From: Lysobacter enzymogenes
Lineage (GTDB): Bacteria; Pseudomonadota; Gammaproteobacteria; Xanthomonadales; Xanthomonadaceae
NCBI RefSeq assembly: GCF_023617245.1
Contig: NZ_CP067396.1
Coordinates: 4,402,001 to 4,466,000 of the forward strand
Length of the DNA: 64,000 nucleotides
Reading direction: 5' to 3'
The notes below the pieces were generated by a model, which made no database searches, was not told the origin of the DNA, and saw only the letters and a program-made list of their open reading frames with translations. The translations under genes were made by a program, and so were the position numbers. Every line of letters starts with the position of its first letter. Positions within the stretch are counted from its first letter, which is position 1. This document shows positions 32,934-43,740 of this stretch, one piece after another.

Positions 32934-33506
32934 TCAAGGCGAAGCCGGCTTCCCTGCCGTGCCGCACGGGCTCAACCGCAACTCGCCGGCGCGGCCTGCC
33001 AGGCAGAACTCGCTGGCGAAATCGGCCGATTCGCTGTTCTCGATGGGGTCGAGAATATTGGACGCATCGATCCTGACGCGGAAGCGCCCCGCCGAAAGCG
33101 GCTGCGCCGGCACCGTCGCCACGAAACCGTCAGGCGCCTTGCCGTAACACCAGCGGGTCTTGCGGTCGAGCCGGATGCCCTGGCCGTACTCGTCCACGGG
33201 ATGGGCCGCGCGCCATGCCACGCCGTAACCGGCTTCGGTGTAGCGCCCCACCTCGAGCGAGCGTGCGACCACACGCTCGCGATCGACGTCCTGCGCGCCC
33301 GGCGCGAACAGAGAAGGATCCTTGAACGTCTCGACGCGAAAACAGATCGAGGCGCCTTGTTGTTCGGCGAACACCTTGCCGTCGCTGTCGCGCGAAGCGG
33401 CGCAGGCGGGAAGCGCCAATGCGGCCAGGACAGGAAGCGACGCCGCCCAGGCGCGACAAACGAAGGCCGGTACGAGAGAAATCCGAGTCATCGCGAAAGC
33501 CATCAT
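32934..33506 (-). CDS. Predicted lipoprotein, candidate immunity protein for the PAAR effector
   Basis: 190 aa. The first ATG (33506) overlaps the effector stop as ATGA, so the two genes are translationally coupled. The N-terminus has a hydrophobic segment and a lipobox (ALALPACAAS, Cys about residue 35), so the mature protein is probably a lipid-anchored periplasmic protein; the residue after Cys is Ala, which favours outer-membrane sorting. The rest (190 aa total, few Cys: ICFRVE, RWCYGK, EFCLAG, LSPCGT) has a beta-rich pattern and no recognisable domain. Tight coupling, small size and periplasmic location fit an immunity protein for a toxin acting in the periplasm. This role is inferred. 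Confidence 0.7.
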   Translation of the reverse strand: MMAFAMTRISLVPAFVCRAWAASLPVLAALALPACAASRDSDGKVFAEQQGASICFRVETFKDPSLFAPGAQDVDRERVVARSLEVGRYTEAGYGVAWRAAHPVDEYGQGIRLDRKTRWCYGKAPDGFVATVPAQPLSAGRFRVRIDASNILDPIENSESADFASEFCLAGRAGELRLSPCGTAGKPASP

Positions 33507-34870
33507 CGTTCGTCTGCCCGCTTGGTAGTGGTGGGAACCAAGGAACGGCTGGAAGGCATGGCCAGAAATCCGGCCAGTACCGCTTCCAGCCACCGTCCGC
33601 GCTGGGCCTGCGGAATCTTCAATCCGCTTTCGCTCATGGGCTGCGTCGGTCCGAGATAACGCTTGTGACTGGCGTAGTCGGCGATGATATCGCCTTGCTG
33701 CTCCATGTTGAAATCCGAAAGCGAAGAGAAAACCTCGACGTAGCCGGCGTCCTTGAGCACGTACTTCGGCTTCTGGAACAAGGGAAGTTCCCGCCTGGGC
33801 GCCAATGAGTATTCGTAAGGAGACACCGGCCGCTTCTTCAGCAATCCGGTCCGGTGATCGAGCTTGTCGGATTCGTACAATCCATGGATTTTCAAGCCGT
33901 TCGCCTTGACGTTGTAACCCAACTGGTACTGCCAGACATGCACCATCTCGTGCACGAACAGGTGCTTCATGCTGTCGTCTTCGACCGAATAGTCCTCGCG
34001 GAACAAATTCTTCGGCATCCACATCTCGCCGTTCGGCGTCATCGCGGTGTTGTCGTCCTGCATGCCGAACCACAGGTACTCGTCGTTGTGGATCTTGACC
34101 TTGTCGTAATCGATGGCGTCCTTGAAGATCCTGCGCGCCAACCGCTTCTCGCCTTCGGTCAGGCCGCGCGATTCGCCCTCTAACGTGACCTGCGCCTGCG
34201 ACGACCCCAAGGCAACGGCATTGGTCTGCACGCCGGCGATCGCGACCGTCGTGGCGCTGGGGGCCGAAGCGCCCACGTGCTGGGCGCAGCAGGTCCGAGT
34301 ACGGTCGGGCGGAAAGAATTTCGCCTGGATCACGGCCTGGGGCCGATCGGTGACGATGCGGGCCGTCTTGCCATCCTCATCGGTGGTGCCTTGCAGCACC
34401 TGTCCGTCGCCGAGGGTGATCGCATACCGGGTCAGCGCCAGCGGCAGGCCGCCGGCCGAACTGAAGCGCAATTGCTCGTCGAAACGGCCGGCATCGTCGC
34501 CGAGGCGCGTGTCCGTCGCGAACGCGGGCGAATCGGCCGCGGCGGCCGCGGCGGCCGCGAAAACCTCGCCGCCACCGGCCATGCCGCCGCCTCCGGCGCC
34601 GCCTGCCGCGACCGACGTGGACATTTGCCGCACCGAAACCAACAAGCAGCCACAGGCGCAGCCGTCGCGCTCGCGCGCCAGCGGCTGGCCGTCGACGATG
34701 AAGGTCGCATCGCCGCTGGCGATGACCGTGGGGCCATGCAGGCCGCACACCACGCTGTCGCCGATACGCGCCACCGGCTTGCCGTCGATATCGGTGAACG
34801 GCGACCCCGACACCACCTGGCCGCCGCTGGAGGTGGTGTCGCCCACGACTATCCATAGTCTCGCTGTCAT
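33503..34870 (-). CDS. PAAR-domain T6SS effector with C-terminal metallopeptidase domain
   Basis: 455 aa. Residues 1-82 form a PAAR domain (IVVGDTTSSGGQVVSGSP, GLHGPTVIASGD), the cone that tips the VgrG spike of type VI secretion. A Gly/Ala linker (about 86-115) leads to a beta-rich domain (130-190: FDEQLRFSSAGGLPLALTRY, TDEDGKTARI) common in such cargo proteins. The C-terminal half has a zinc-metallopeptidase signature HEMVH (residues 307-311) and a possible third ligand Glu 390 (NMEQQGDIIADY), close to a family seen in Rhs/Vgr-related proteins (DAIDYDKVKIHN, MTPNGEMWMP). AAGGA precedes the ATG. No other T6SS gene lies in the window. The target is unknown. Confidence 0.85.
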   Translation of the reverse strand: MTARLWIVVGDTTSSGGQVVSGSPFTDIDGKPVARIGDSVVCGLHGPTVIASGDATFIVDGQPLARERDGCACGCLLVSVRQMSTSVAAGGAGGGGMAGGGEVFAAAAAAAADSPAFATDTRLGDDAGRFDEQLRFSSAGGLPLALTRYAITLGDGQVLQGTTDEDGKTARIVTDRPQAVIQAKFFPPDRTRTCCAQHVGASAPSATTVAIAGVQTNAVALGSSQAQVTLEGESRGLTEGEKRLARRIFKDAIDYDKVKIHNDEYLWFGMQDDNTAMTPNGEMWMPKNLFREDYSVEDDSMKHLFVHEMVHVWQYQLGYNVKANGLKIHGLYESDKLDHRTGLLKKRPVSPYEYSLAPRRELPLFQKPKYVLKDAGYVEVFSSLSDFNMEQQGDIIADYASHKRYLGPTQPMSESGLKIPQAQRGRWLEAVLAGFLAMPSSRSLVPTTTKRADER

Positions 34871-35009
34871 GACTGATCCTTAGTCCTGGCCCATCCGGGC
34901 CGCTGCTGCATCCTGCTCCTTACCCCGCACCATACCCCGATACGGCCGTTCCCGCTCGCCTCGGGGAACGCATCGTCCCCGCCCGTGAACCGGGCGGGGA
35001 CGCACTGCC

Positions 35010-37166
<2,157 letters not shown>

Positions 37167-37257
37167 GGTGATTCCGTACGGCAAGGAAGCCGCGACGATA
37201 GGCCAAGCCGCCCGCCGCGGGCAAACCCGCCCGGGCGGCCCGGCCGCGGCGGGGGCG

Positions 37258-37263
37258 TATAAT
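37258..37263 (+). promoter_or_regulatory. Perfect -10 hexamer (TATAAT) upstream of tdh
   Basis: TATAAT lies 64 bp before the tdh ATG in an otherwise GC-only spacer. No good -35 hexamer is visible 17 bp upstream. Confidence 0.5.
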
Positions 37264-37326
37264 TCCGCCCTGCATTCCCGCCCGTCCCGCCCGGCGCCGC
37301 CGCGGCCCTGTAGGTATCGAAATCCC

Positions 37327-38361
37327 ATGACGCAAACGATGAAGGCCCTGGTCAAGCGCGAAGCCGGCAAGGGCATCTGGATGGAACAGGTGCCGGTGCC
37401 CACGCCCGGTCCGAACGAGGTCCTGGTCAAGCTCGAGAAGACCGCCATCTGCGGCACCGACCTGCACATCTACCTGTGGGACGAGTGGAGCCAGCGCACG
37501 ATCAAGCCCGGCCTGGTGATCGGCCACGAGTTCGTCGGCCGCGTCGCCGAGCTCGGCCCCGGCGTCACCGGCTACCGCGTCGGCCAGCGCGTCTCGGCCG
37601 AAGGCCACATCGTCTGCGGCCATTGCCGCAATTGCCGCGCCGGCCGCCAGCACCTGTGCCCGAACACCACCGGCATCGGCGTCAACCGCGACGGCGCGTT
37701 CGCCGAATACATCGTCATGCCGGCCAGCAACCTGTGGCCGATCCCGGACCAGATTCCCAGCGAACTGGCCGCGTTCTTCGATCCCTACGGCAACGCCGCG
37801 CACTGCGCGCTGGAGTTCGACGTGGTCGGCGAGGACGTGCTGATCACCGGCGCAGGCCCGATCGGCATCATCGCCGCCGGCATCTGCAAGCACATCGGCG
37901 CGCGCAACGTGGTGGTCACCGACGTCAACGACTTCCGCCTCAAGCTCGCCGCCGACATGGGCGCGACCCGCGTGGTCAACGTCGCCAACCAGTCGCTCAA
38001 GGACGTCATGGCCGACCTGCACATGGAAGGCTTCGACGTCGGCCTGGAGATGAGCGGCAACCCGCGCGCGTTCAACGACATGCTCGACTGCATGTACCAC
38101 GGCGGCAAGATCGCGATGCTCGGCATCATGCCCAAGGGCGCCGGCGCCGACTGGGACAAGATCATCTTCAAGGGCCTGACCCTGCACGGCATCTACGGCC
38201 GCAAGATGTACGAGACCTGGTACAAGATGACCCAGCTGGTGCTGTCGGGCTTCCCGCTCGGCAAGGTGCTGACCCACCAGCTGCCGGTCGACGAATTCCA
38301 GAAGGGCTTCGACCTGATGGAAGCGGGCAAGGCCGGCAAGGTCGTGCTGAGCTGGAACTGA
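37327..38361 (+). CDS. tdh: L-threonine 3-dehydrogenase
   Basis: 344 aa (E. coli 341). It oxidises threonine to 2-amino-3-ketobutyrate with NAD. Zinc ligands of the medium-chain dehydrogenase family are present: catalytic zinc at ICGTDLHIY and GHEFVG, structural zinc Cys in HIVCGHCRNCRAGRQHLC. The NAD motif is ITGAGPIGIIAAG. The ATG at 37327 gives the normal length, and the frame runs on upstream without homology. kbl follows on the same strand, separated by a large inverted repeat. Confidence 0.97.
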   Translation: MTQTMKALVKREAGKGIWMEQVPVPTPGPNEVLVKLEKTAICGTDLHIYLWDEWSQRTIKPGLVIGHEFVGRVAELGPGVTGYRVGQRVSAEGHIVCGHCRNCRAGRQHLCPNTTGIGVNRDGAFAEYIVMPASNLWPIPDQIPSELAAFFDPYGNAAHCALEFDVVGEDVLITGAGPIGIIAAGICKHIGARNVVVTDVNDFRLKLAADMGATRVVNVANQSLKDVMADLHMEGFDVGLEMSGNPRAFNDMLDCMYHGGKIAMLGIMPKGAGADWDKIIFKGLTLHGIYGRKMYETWYKMTQLVLSGFPLGKVLTHQLPVDEFQKGFDLMEAGKAGKVVLSWN

Positions 38362-38367
38362 CGAAGC

Positions 38368-38449
38368 AGGAGTGAGCGTGGAGGAGCGAGGAGTGAGCGA
38401 AAGCTCTCCCCCGCTTTCGCTCACTCCTCGCTCCTCCACGCTCACTTCT
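38368..38449. terminator. 37-bp inverted repeat between tdh and kbl
   Basis: Arms of 37 nt (starting AGGAGTGAGCGTGGAGGAGC and its complement) with one mismatch and an 8-nt loop, 6 nt after the tdh stop. It is a member of the repeat found at 27711. Strong enough to stop or stabilise transcripts, so kbl may be expressed less than tdh or separately. Confidence 0.75.
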
Positions 38450-38485
38450 CGCCTCCCCCACTCACTCACGCAACCGCCCCCCGCC

Positions 38486-39679
38486 ATGTCCCTGACCCAG
38501 CACTACGCCGACACCCTCGAAGAGATCCGCGCCGCCGGCCTGTTCAAGTCCGAACGCATCATCACCAGCCCGCAGTCGGCGCAGATCGAGCTCGCCGACG
38601 GCCGCAACGTGTTGAACTTCTGCGCCAACAACTACCTCGGCCTGGCGGATCATCCGGATATCATCCAGGCGGCCAAGGACGCGCTCGACAGCCACGGCTT
38701 CGGCATGGCCTCGGTGCGCTTCATCTGCGGTACCCAGGACCTGCACAAGCAGTTGGAAAGCACCATCTCCGATTTCTTCGGCAAGCAGGACACGATCCTC
38801 TACGCCGCCTGCTTCGACGCCAACGGCGGCTTGTTCGAGCCGCTGCTGGGCGAGAACGACGCGATCATCTCCGACGCGCTCAACCACGCCTCGATCATCG
38901 ACGGCGTGCGCCTGTGCAAGGCCAAGCGCTTCCGCTACGCCAACTGCGACATGGCCGACCTGGAGAAGCAGCTGCAGGCCGCCGACGCGGCCGGCTGCAA
39001 GACCAAGCTGATCACCACCGACGGCGTGTTTTCGATGGACGGCTTCATCGCCCCGCTCGACGAAATCGTCGCGCTGGCGGAGAAGTACGGCGCGCTGGTG
39101 CACATCGACGAATGCCACGCCACCGGCTTCCTCGGCGCCAACGGCCGCGGCTCGGCCGAAGTGAAGGGCGTGCTCGACCGGATCGACATCATCACCGGCA
39201 CCCTCGGCAAGGCCATGGGCGGCGCGCTCGGCGGCTTCACCACGGCGAAGAAGGAAGTGATCGAGCTGCTGCGCCAGCGCTCGCGTCCCTACCTGTTCTC
39301 CAACTCGCTGCCGCCGCACGTAGTCGCCGCGGGCATCAAGGCGTTCCAGATGCTGGCCGCGGCCGGCGACCTGCGCGAGCGGCTGGCGCAGAACACCGCC
39401 TACTTCCGCGAGCGCATGACCGCCGCCGGTTTCGACGTGAAGCCGGGCGTGCACCCGATCAGCCCGGTGATGCTGTACGACGCGCCGCTGGCGCAGAAGT
39501 TCGCCGAGCGCCTGCTCGAGGAAGGCATCTACGCGATCGGCTTCTTCTTCCCGGTGGTGCCGCAGGGCCAGGCGCGCATCCGCACCCAGATGTCGGCCGC
39601 GCACACCCGCGAACACCTGGACCGCGCGATCGACGCCTTCATCAAGATCGGCCGCGAACTGGGCGTGATCGGGGCCTGA
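38486..39679 (+). CDS. kbl: 2-amino-3-ketobutyrate CoA ligase
   Basis: 397 aa. A pyridoxal-phosphate enzyme that cleaves aminoketobutyrate with CoA to glycine and acetyl-CoA, completing Tdh-dependent threonine breakdown. PLP Lys in TGTLGKAMGGALGG, with SDALNHASIIDG, DECHATGFLG and FSNSLPPH motifs of the oxoamine synthase family. The ATG at 38486 is preceded by no clear Shine-Dalgarno, and the sequence just upstream is the inverted repeat. Confidence 0.96.
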   Translation: MSLTQHYADTLEEIRAAGLFKSERIITSPQSAQIELADGRNVLNFCANNYLGLADHPDIIQAAKDALDSHGFGMASVRFICGTQDLHKQLESTISDFFGKQDTILYAACFDANGGLFEPLLGENDAIISDALNHASIIDGVRLCKAKRFRYANCDMADLEKQLQAADAAGCKTKLITTDGVFSMDGFIAPLDEIVALAEKYGALVHIDECHATGFLGANGRGSAEVKGVLDRIDIITGTLGKAMGGALGGFTTAKKEVIELLRQRSRPYLFSNSLPPHVVAAGIKAFQMLAAAGDLRERLAQNTAYFRERMTAAGFDVKPGVHPISPVMLYDAPLAQKFAERLLEEGIYAIGFFFPVVPQGQARIRTQMSAAHTREHLDRAIDAFIKIGRELGVIGA

Positions 39680-39792
39680 TCGCGACGATGGCGGACAGCA
39701 CGCGCGCTGTCGCGGGCCGGGGCCTCCCGGCCCGCATCGTTCTGGCCGGGAGCGGCTCGGCCCGGCCTCGCGCCGCAGCGCCGCGCTGACGC

Positions 39793-40182
39793 ATGCGCTC
39801 CGCGCTGCGCCGCCGCCTGCTGCAAGCCGCACGCACCGACGCGCTGGCGACGCTCGACGGCGACACCTGGCGCAGCCGCTGCCTGCATTGCCGGCGCGCG
39901 CTGGCGGTGCGCGCCGACGGCGAAGCGCTGGGCGCGACCTCGCTCGAACACGTGGTGCCCAGCGCCTGGTTCGGCCGCCGCGCCGCGGCCGCGCTGACCG
40001 CGCGCGTCGGCGACGACGCCGACGATCCGCGCAACCTCGCCCTCGCCTGCGCGCCGTGCAACCACGGCAAGGGCTGCAGCCACGACGCGCGCGGCCCGGG
40101 CGACGCCCGCGCGCGCGAGGTGGTCGCCGCCCTGCTCGACGCGCGCCTGCTGCGCTGGCGCGAACCCGATGCGGGCGACTGA
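39793..40182 (+). CDS. HNH endonuclease family protein
   Basis: 129 aa. It has the elements of a small zinc HNH nuclease: CLHC (30-33), the first His in LEHVVPSAWFG, Asn in DDPRNLALAC, then APCNHGKG with the second CxxC and His. The N-terminus is Arg-rich (MRSALRRRLL). Such proteins can be nicking or double-strand endonucleases, but isolated ones without partner genes have uncertain roles. It sits alone, 113 nt after kbl and 133 nt before a convergent unrelated gene. Confidence 0.78.
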   Translation: MRSALRRRLLQAARTDALATLDGDTWRSRCLHCRRALAVRADGEALGATSLEHVVPSAWFGRRAAAALTARVGDDADDPRNLALACAPCNHGKGCSHDARGPGDARAREVVAALLDARLLRWREPDAGD

Positions 40183-40315
40183 AGCGGGCGACTGAAGCGG
40201 ACCATCGACCGCCCCGCACGGCGCGTGGACGCCGACCGCTCGAAAACTGCCGCCCGAACCGGGCCGATCGCATCGGCCCGGTCGAATCGGAACCTCCGGC
40301 GAAACCCCGCCGCGC

Positions 40316-40885
40316 TTATTGCTGCGCCGCGATCATCGCCTGCTCGAGCTGGGTCAGCTTGAGCGTCAGTTGGGTCAGGCTCTGGTCGGCGAGCACCAGA
40401 TCGAGCTGCGAAGCCGGCTGCATGCTCAGGATCAGCAAGCGGGTCTGCAACTGCTGGGTCAGGCTCTTGGCCACGTCGGTGTAGTTCACCGCCTGCTGCT
40501 GCGCCGCGCCGTTGAGGTACAGACCGTTGTCGAGCGTGTGCTGGTTGTCGTTGCGCAGGATCGCCAGGTTCGAAACCATCTGCTGCGACTGCGCCCTGGC
40601 CAGGGTGAACGACACCGAGGCGGGCGTGGTCTGCCCCATCTGCAACTGCATCTTGGCGATGCTGTAGTTCTGCTTGAGCGCGGTGAAATTCTGCTTGACG
40701 ATCGCCAGCCGCTGATCGGCCGCGACCGGATCGGCGCCGGCGCCGTGGACGAACAGCATCAGCAGCGTCAGCGCGAAGGCGCGAAATGCGGCGAACGGCG
40801 CGCTCGCGCGGCGGCGCGCGGCGGGAGGGGCGATGGCGGCACGCACGCGCGCGGGCGCGCGCAGGGACAGGGATATTCCGAACAT
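40316..40885 (-). CDS. Secreted helical protein, paralogue B
   Basis: 189 aa from the ATG at 40885, which has AGGAG 7 nt upstream. The N-terminus is Arg-rich and followed by a hydrophobic segment (FALTLLMLFVHGAG), a long signal sequence or anchor, then ADPVAADQRLAIVKQN and a wholly helical Gln-rich region ending QLEQAMIAAQQ. It shares the ADP-VAA opening and the QLEQAM ending with the neighbour at 40962, so they are paralogues. Domain and function unknown. Confidence 0.65.
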   Translation of the reverse strand: MFGISLSLRAPARVRAAIAPPAARRRASAPFAAFRAFALTLLMLFVHGAGADPVAADQRLAIVKQNFTALKQNYSIAKMQLQMGQTTPASVSFTLARAQSQQMVSNLAILRNDNQHTLDNGLYLNGAAQQQAVNYTDVAKSLTQQLQTRLLILSMQPASQLDLVLADQSLTQLTLKLTQLEQAMIAAQQ

Positions 40886-40961
40886 GGTCTTGCTCCTGGT
40901 AAGCATCGTTGAGTCCACGCAGCGACGGGGCCGCACCAGGGCCCCGCCGCGCGGACGCGGC

Positions 40962-41495
40962 TCAGGCCTGCGCCATCGCCTGTTCGAGTTGCTGCATGCT
41001 CATGTTGAACAACAGGATCTGGGTGTTGAGCATCTGCCGGGTGATCGCGCTCGGCGGCCGCTCGATCTCCAGCGTCTGCAGATAGACCTCGACGAACTTG
41101 ATCCGCTGGCTGGCGGTGCGGCCGTATTCGATCGCGCGCTCCAGCGCCTGCAGGTCGTTGTATTGGCCGGCGTCGCGCGAGGCCAGGTTTTCCTGCACCA
41201 GGCGCTTCAGCTTGGCGTCGATCTTGACCGCCTCGACCCGCGCCATGATCAGCGCGGTCTGCGCGTGGTTCGGATCGTGGTCGAGATACCAGTTGACCTG
41301 TTGCATCTGCACGTCGAACACCTGCCGCTCGTAGCGGATGGTCTGCAGGATCTGCGCGGCGACGGCGGGGTCGGCCTGCGCGCCGGCGCTGAACAACAGC
41401 ACCGTCGCCAGCGCGGCGCCGCGCAGGCTGGAAATCAGGGCGCCGGCGCGTTTGCGCTGGGCGGACGTGGCGGGGGCAAGCGTGGCGTGGGACAT
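40962..41495 (-). CDS. Secreted helical protein, paralogue A
   Basis: 177 aa from the ATG at 41495, with GGAG 6 nt upstream; an ATG at 41507 lies before that GGAG and is less likely. The signal sequence includes a hydrophobic segment (LRGAALATVLLFSAGAQA) after a short basic stretch, then ADPAVAAQILQTIRYERQ. The rest is helical, with Gln and Met frequent, ending QQLEQAMAQA. It is upstream of paralogue B on the same strand with a 76-nt gap, probably one transcript. Function unknown. Confidence 0.65.
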   Translation of the reverse strand: MSHATLAPATSAQRKRAGALISSLRGAALATVLLFSAGAQADPAVAAQILQTIRYERQVFDVQMQQVNWYLDHDPNHAQTALIMARVEAVKIDAKLKRLVQENLASRDAGQYNDLQALERAIEYGRTASQRIKFVEVYLQTLEIERPPSAITRQMLNTQILLFNMSMQQLEQAMAQA

Positions 41496-42052
41496 CGCGT
41501 TCTCCATGAAGGTTGTGCTGCGGGGCGCGGGCCCGGCTCGCGGACGTCGTAGCGGACGCCCGCAGCCGGGCTGCGGGGAATTTCGTTCGTCGGATTGGGT
41601 GCGCCGCGTCGGGCCGGGCCGAGCGGGCCGGGCGACACCGTAGCGCTTGCGCAGGGCGGCCGCGGCGTCGCGCAGGGCGCGCGCCTGAGTCGCGCATGGG
41701 CATATCGAACCAATGCGCGCGAGTGCACCTACGCCGGCAACGGACGGCGACGCGCCGGCTCCGAGTCCGCGCGGGGCGCGTTAACGATGATTCGTGGCGT
41801 CCGGCCTGAACCTGGGCGAGCCCGGGCCGTCATGGCACCTCCTTGTGGCTGCGCCGCTTCCCGTAGCGCCGGCGGATCGTACACACCGGCGCTTGCGACG
41901 CTCCTGCTCGACTGTAGCCCGAGAGCGGCGCGGCGACTGTTACTTGAGTCGGATTTCGGCCACGCCGCGGGCCCGCCACAACCGGCGCTCTTCGCGGCCC
42001 GACGCAGTCCGCGGCATGCGCAAGACGCGCCGCGTGCGCGGGCCGCGAGGGT
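41496..42052. other. 557-bp spacer without a recognised gene
   Basis: No gene with a plausible start and domain was found. It should contain the promoter of the secreted helical pair on the minus strand. No repeat was noticed. Confidence 0.45.
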
Positions 42053-42865
42053 TCACGACAAGCTGCGCAGATCCGCCTCGTCGAGGTTGCGCCACTGCCC
42101 CTTGCCCAAGTCGCCCAGGGCCAGCGAGCCGATCGCGACCCGGATCAGCCGCAGCGTTTCCAGATCGAATGCCGCCAGCAAGCGCCGGATCTGCCGATTG
42201 CGGCCTTCGTCGAGCACGATCTCCAACCACGCGTTCTTCTCGCCGGCACGCAGCAGCCGCGCCGACTTCGCGCGCAGGCGCTCGCCGTCCGCATCGACGC
42301 CCTCGCCCAGCGCGCGCAGCAGCGCCTCGTCGGGAATCGCGTCGATCTGCACGTGGTAGGTCTTGTCTGGCCCGTGTTCGGGATCGGTGATGCGCGCGGC
42401 CCATTGCGGGTCGTTGCAGAACAGCAGCAAGCCTTCGCTGGCCTTGTCCAGGCGCCCGACCGGAGCCAGCCACGGCAGCGGCGCGCCGTCGAGTTCGGCG
42501 CCGTCGAAGCAGCGGTAGACGGTGTCGCGGCCGCGCTCGTCGTGGGCCGTGGTGACCAGCCCGCGCGGCTTGTTGAGCATCAGATAGAGCCGGCGCGCGT
42601 CGCCGGACCGCTCGCCGTCGACGAGGATGCGATGGCGGCCCTGCACGATCGGAAACTCGGGATCGCGCACCACCCGCCCGTCCACCGTCACCCGCCCGGC
42701 GGCGACCCAGCGCGCCGCCTCGCTGCGCGAGCACACGCCTTGCTTGGACAGCACGCGGGCCAGGCCGTGACGGGGCGGGGTCTTGTTCAAGGCGGGTCCG
42801 GGATTCGAAGGGCAGCGACACGCATTATCGCAGCCGTCGCCGGAGCGGCAGCCTTGTCCGCGCAC
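42053..42865 (-). CDS. Pseudouridine synthase, RsuA/RluB/E/F family
   Basis: 270 aa with a GTG at 42865. The true start may be a TTG at 42790, because the recognisable S4 RNA-binding domain begins just after it (HGLARVLSKQGVCSRSEAAR). The catalytic domain follows: Asp in GRLDKASEGLLL, KTYHVQ, NRQIRRLLAA. It isomerises a uridine in rRNA. The large/small target cannot be chosen from sequence alone; length and layout fit RluB/RluF types rather than RsuA. It lies alone on the minus strand. Confidence 0.88.
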   Translation of the reverse strand: MRGQGCRSGDGCDNACRCPSNPGPALNKTPPRHGLARVLSKQGVCSRSEAARWVAAGRVTVDGRVVRDPEFPIVQGRHRILVDGERSGDARRLYLMLNKPRGLVTTAHDERGRDTVYRCFDGAELDGAPLPWLAPVGRLDKASEGLLLFCNDPQWAARITDPEHGPDKTYHVQIDAIPDEALLRALGEGVDADGERLRAKSARLLRAGEKNAWLEIVLDEGRNRQIRRLLAAFDLETLRLIRVAIGSLALGDLGKGQWRNLDEADLRSLS

Positions 42866-42892
42866 TCGCGTCCGGCTGGCCGCACACGCTTA

Positions 42893-43088
42893 TTGTGGGA
42901 GGGACTTCAGTCCCGACGCTTTCGTCGCAGACCGCCGCGAACCGGACCCAAGACGCCGAAGCCGAAGCCTCTTCCGCGAGCGCGAAACCCAATCACGTGG
43001 ATCGATGCTTCGCTGCGAGTCTCCGCGATCGGACATGCGCGGCGATCCGACACAACCGCGTCGTAGCTGAAAGCCCCTCCCGCAACGA
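42893..43088. repeat. REP-like palindrome, family A, long spacer
   Basis: Left arm TTGTGGGAGGGACTTCAGTC and a degenerate right arm (GCTGAAAGCCCCTCCCGCAA) are about 155 nt apart, so the centre has been filled with unrelated sequence. The whole 42866-43215 gap otherwise holds only the terminator. Confidence 0.75.
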
Positions 43089-43160
43089 CACGCCAACCGC
43101 CCACTGGCGCCGCCGATGGACCAGATCCCATCGCGAGCCGCCGAACGCTTCGCCTGCGCC

Positions 43161-43193
43161 AAAACGAACGGCCGCGGACGAAGCCGCGGCCGT
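43161..43193 (-). terminator. Rho-independent terminator
   Basis: A 10-bp stem ACGGCCGCGG / CCGCGGCCGT followed on the minus strand by CGTTTT. It lies 23 nt after the stop of the gene at 43216. Confidence 0.85.
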
Positions 43194-43215
43194 GGATCGC
43201 TGCGCGAGGCGCGGC

Positions 43216-43740
43216 TTACTTCTTTTTCTTGCCTTCCTCGGCCTTCGGCGCTTCGGCTTCGGCGACCGGCGCGGGCGCCGCGGCGGCGGCGCCGGGCGCG
43301 CCCTTGGCCACGCGCACGCCCTTGGCCTTCATCCACGCGCTGAACTCGTCGGCGGTCATGCGCTTGCCGCCCTGGCTCATGTCGAAGCGCCACGGGGTGT
43401 TGTCGAACTGGGTCTGCGGCTTGTACGCGGCCGGATCGTTGGCCGAGGGCATGCCGGTCGAGGCCGGGGTGGCCTTGGCCACGGTGCAGGCGTCGAGCTT
43501 CATCCGCAGCAGCACTTGGTCGACCGAGAGCGCTTCGTCCAGGGCCTGCGACAACACGCCGGTCGGCGCACCGAGCTGGTGCGAGGGCGCGACCAGTTCC
43601 GGCGCCACCGGTGCGATCAGGGTCGGCTGCACCGGCTGCGCGCGCGAGGCGGTCAACGCGGCGCAGTTGGCGGCGCTGGTCTGGGCCTGCGCGGACGCAG
43701 CGATCAGGATCAAGGACGTGGCGGCAAGCAGTCGGCGCAT
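43216..43740 (-). CDS. Hypothetical secreted protein with Ala/Pro/Lys tail
   Basis: 174 aa from the ATG at 43740. Signal peptide MRRLLAATSLILIAASAQAQ. The middle has one Cys near the start (ANCAAL) and one in LDACTVAK, possibly a disulfide. A region WRFDMSQGGKRMTADEFSAWMKAKGVRVA (tryptophan and phenylalanine around a helix) is the most conserved-looking piece. The C-terminus is low-complexity (APGAAAAAPAPVAEAEAPKA) and ends KKKK. Not recognised; probably periplasmic. The terminator downstream supports a single-gene transcript. Confidence 0.7.
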   Translation of the reverse strand: MRRLLAATSLILIAASAQAQTSAANCAALTASRAQPVQPTLIAPVAPELVAPSHQLGAPTGVLSQALDEALSVDQVLLRMKLDACTVAKATPASTGMPSANDPAAYKPQTQFDNTPWRFDMSQGGKRMTADEFSAWMKAKGVRVAKGAPGAAAAAPAPVAEAEAPKAEEGKKKK

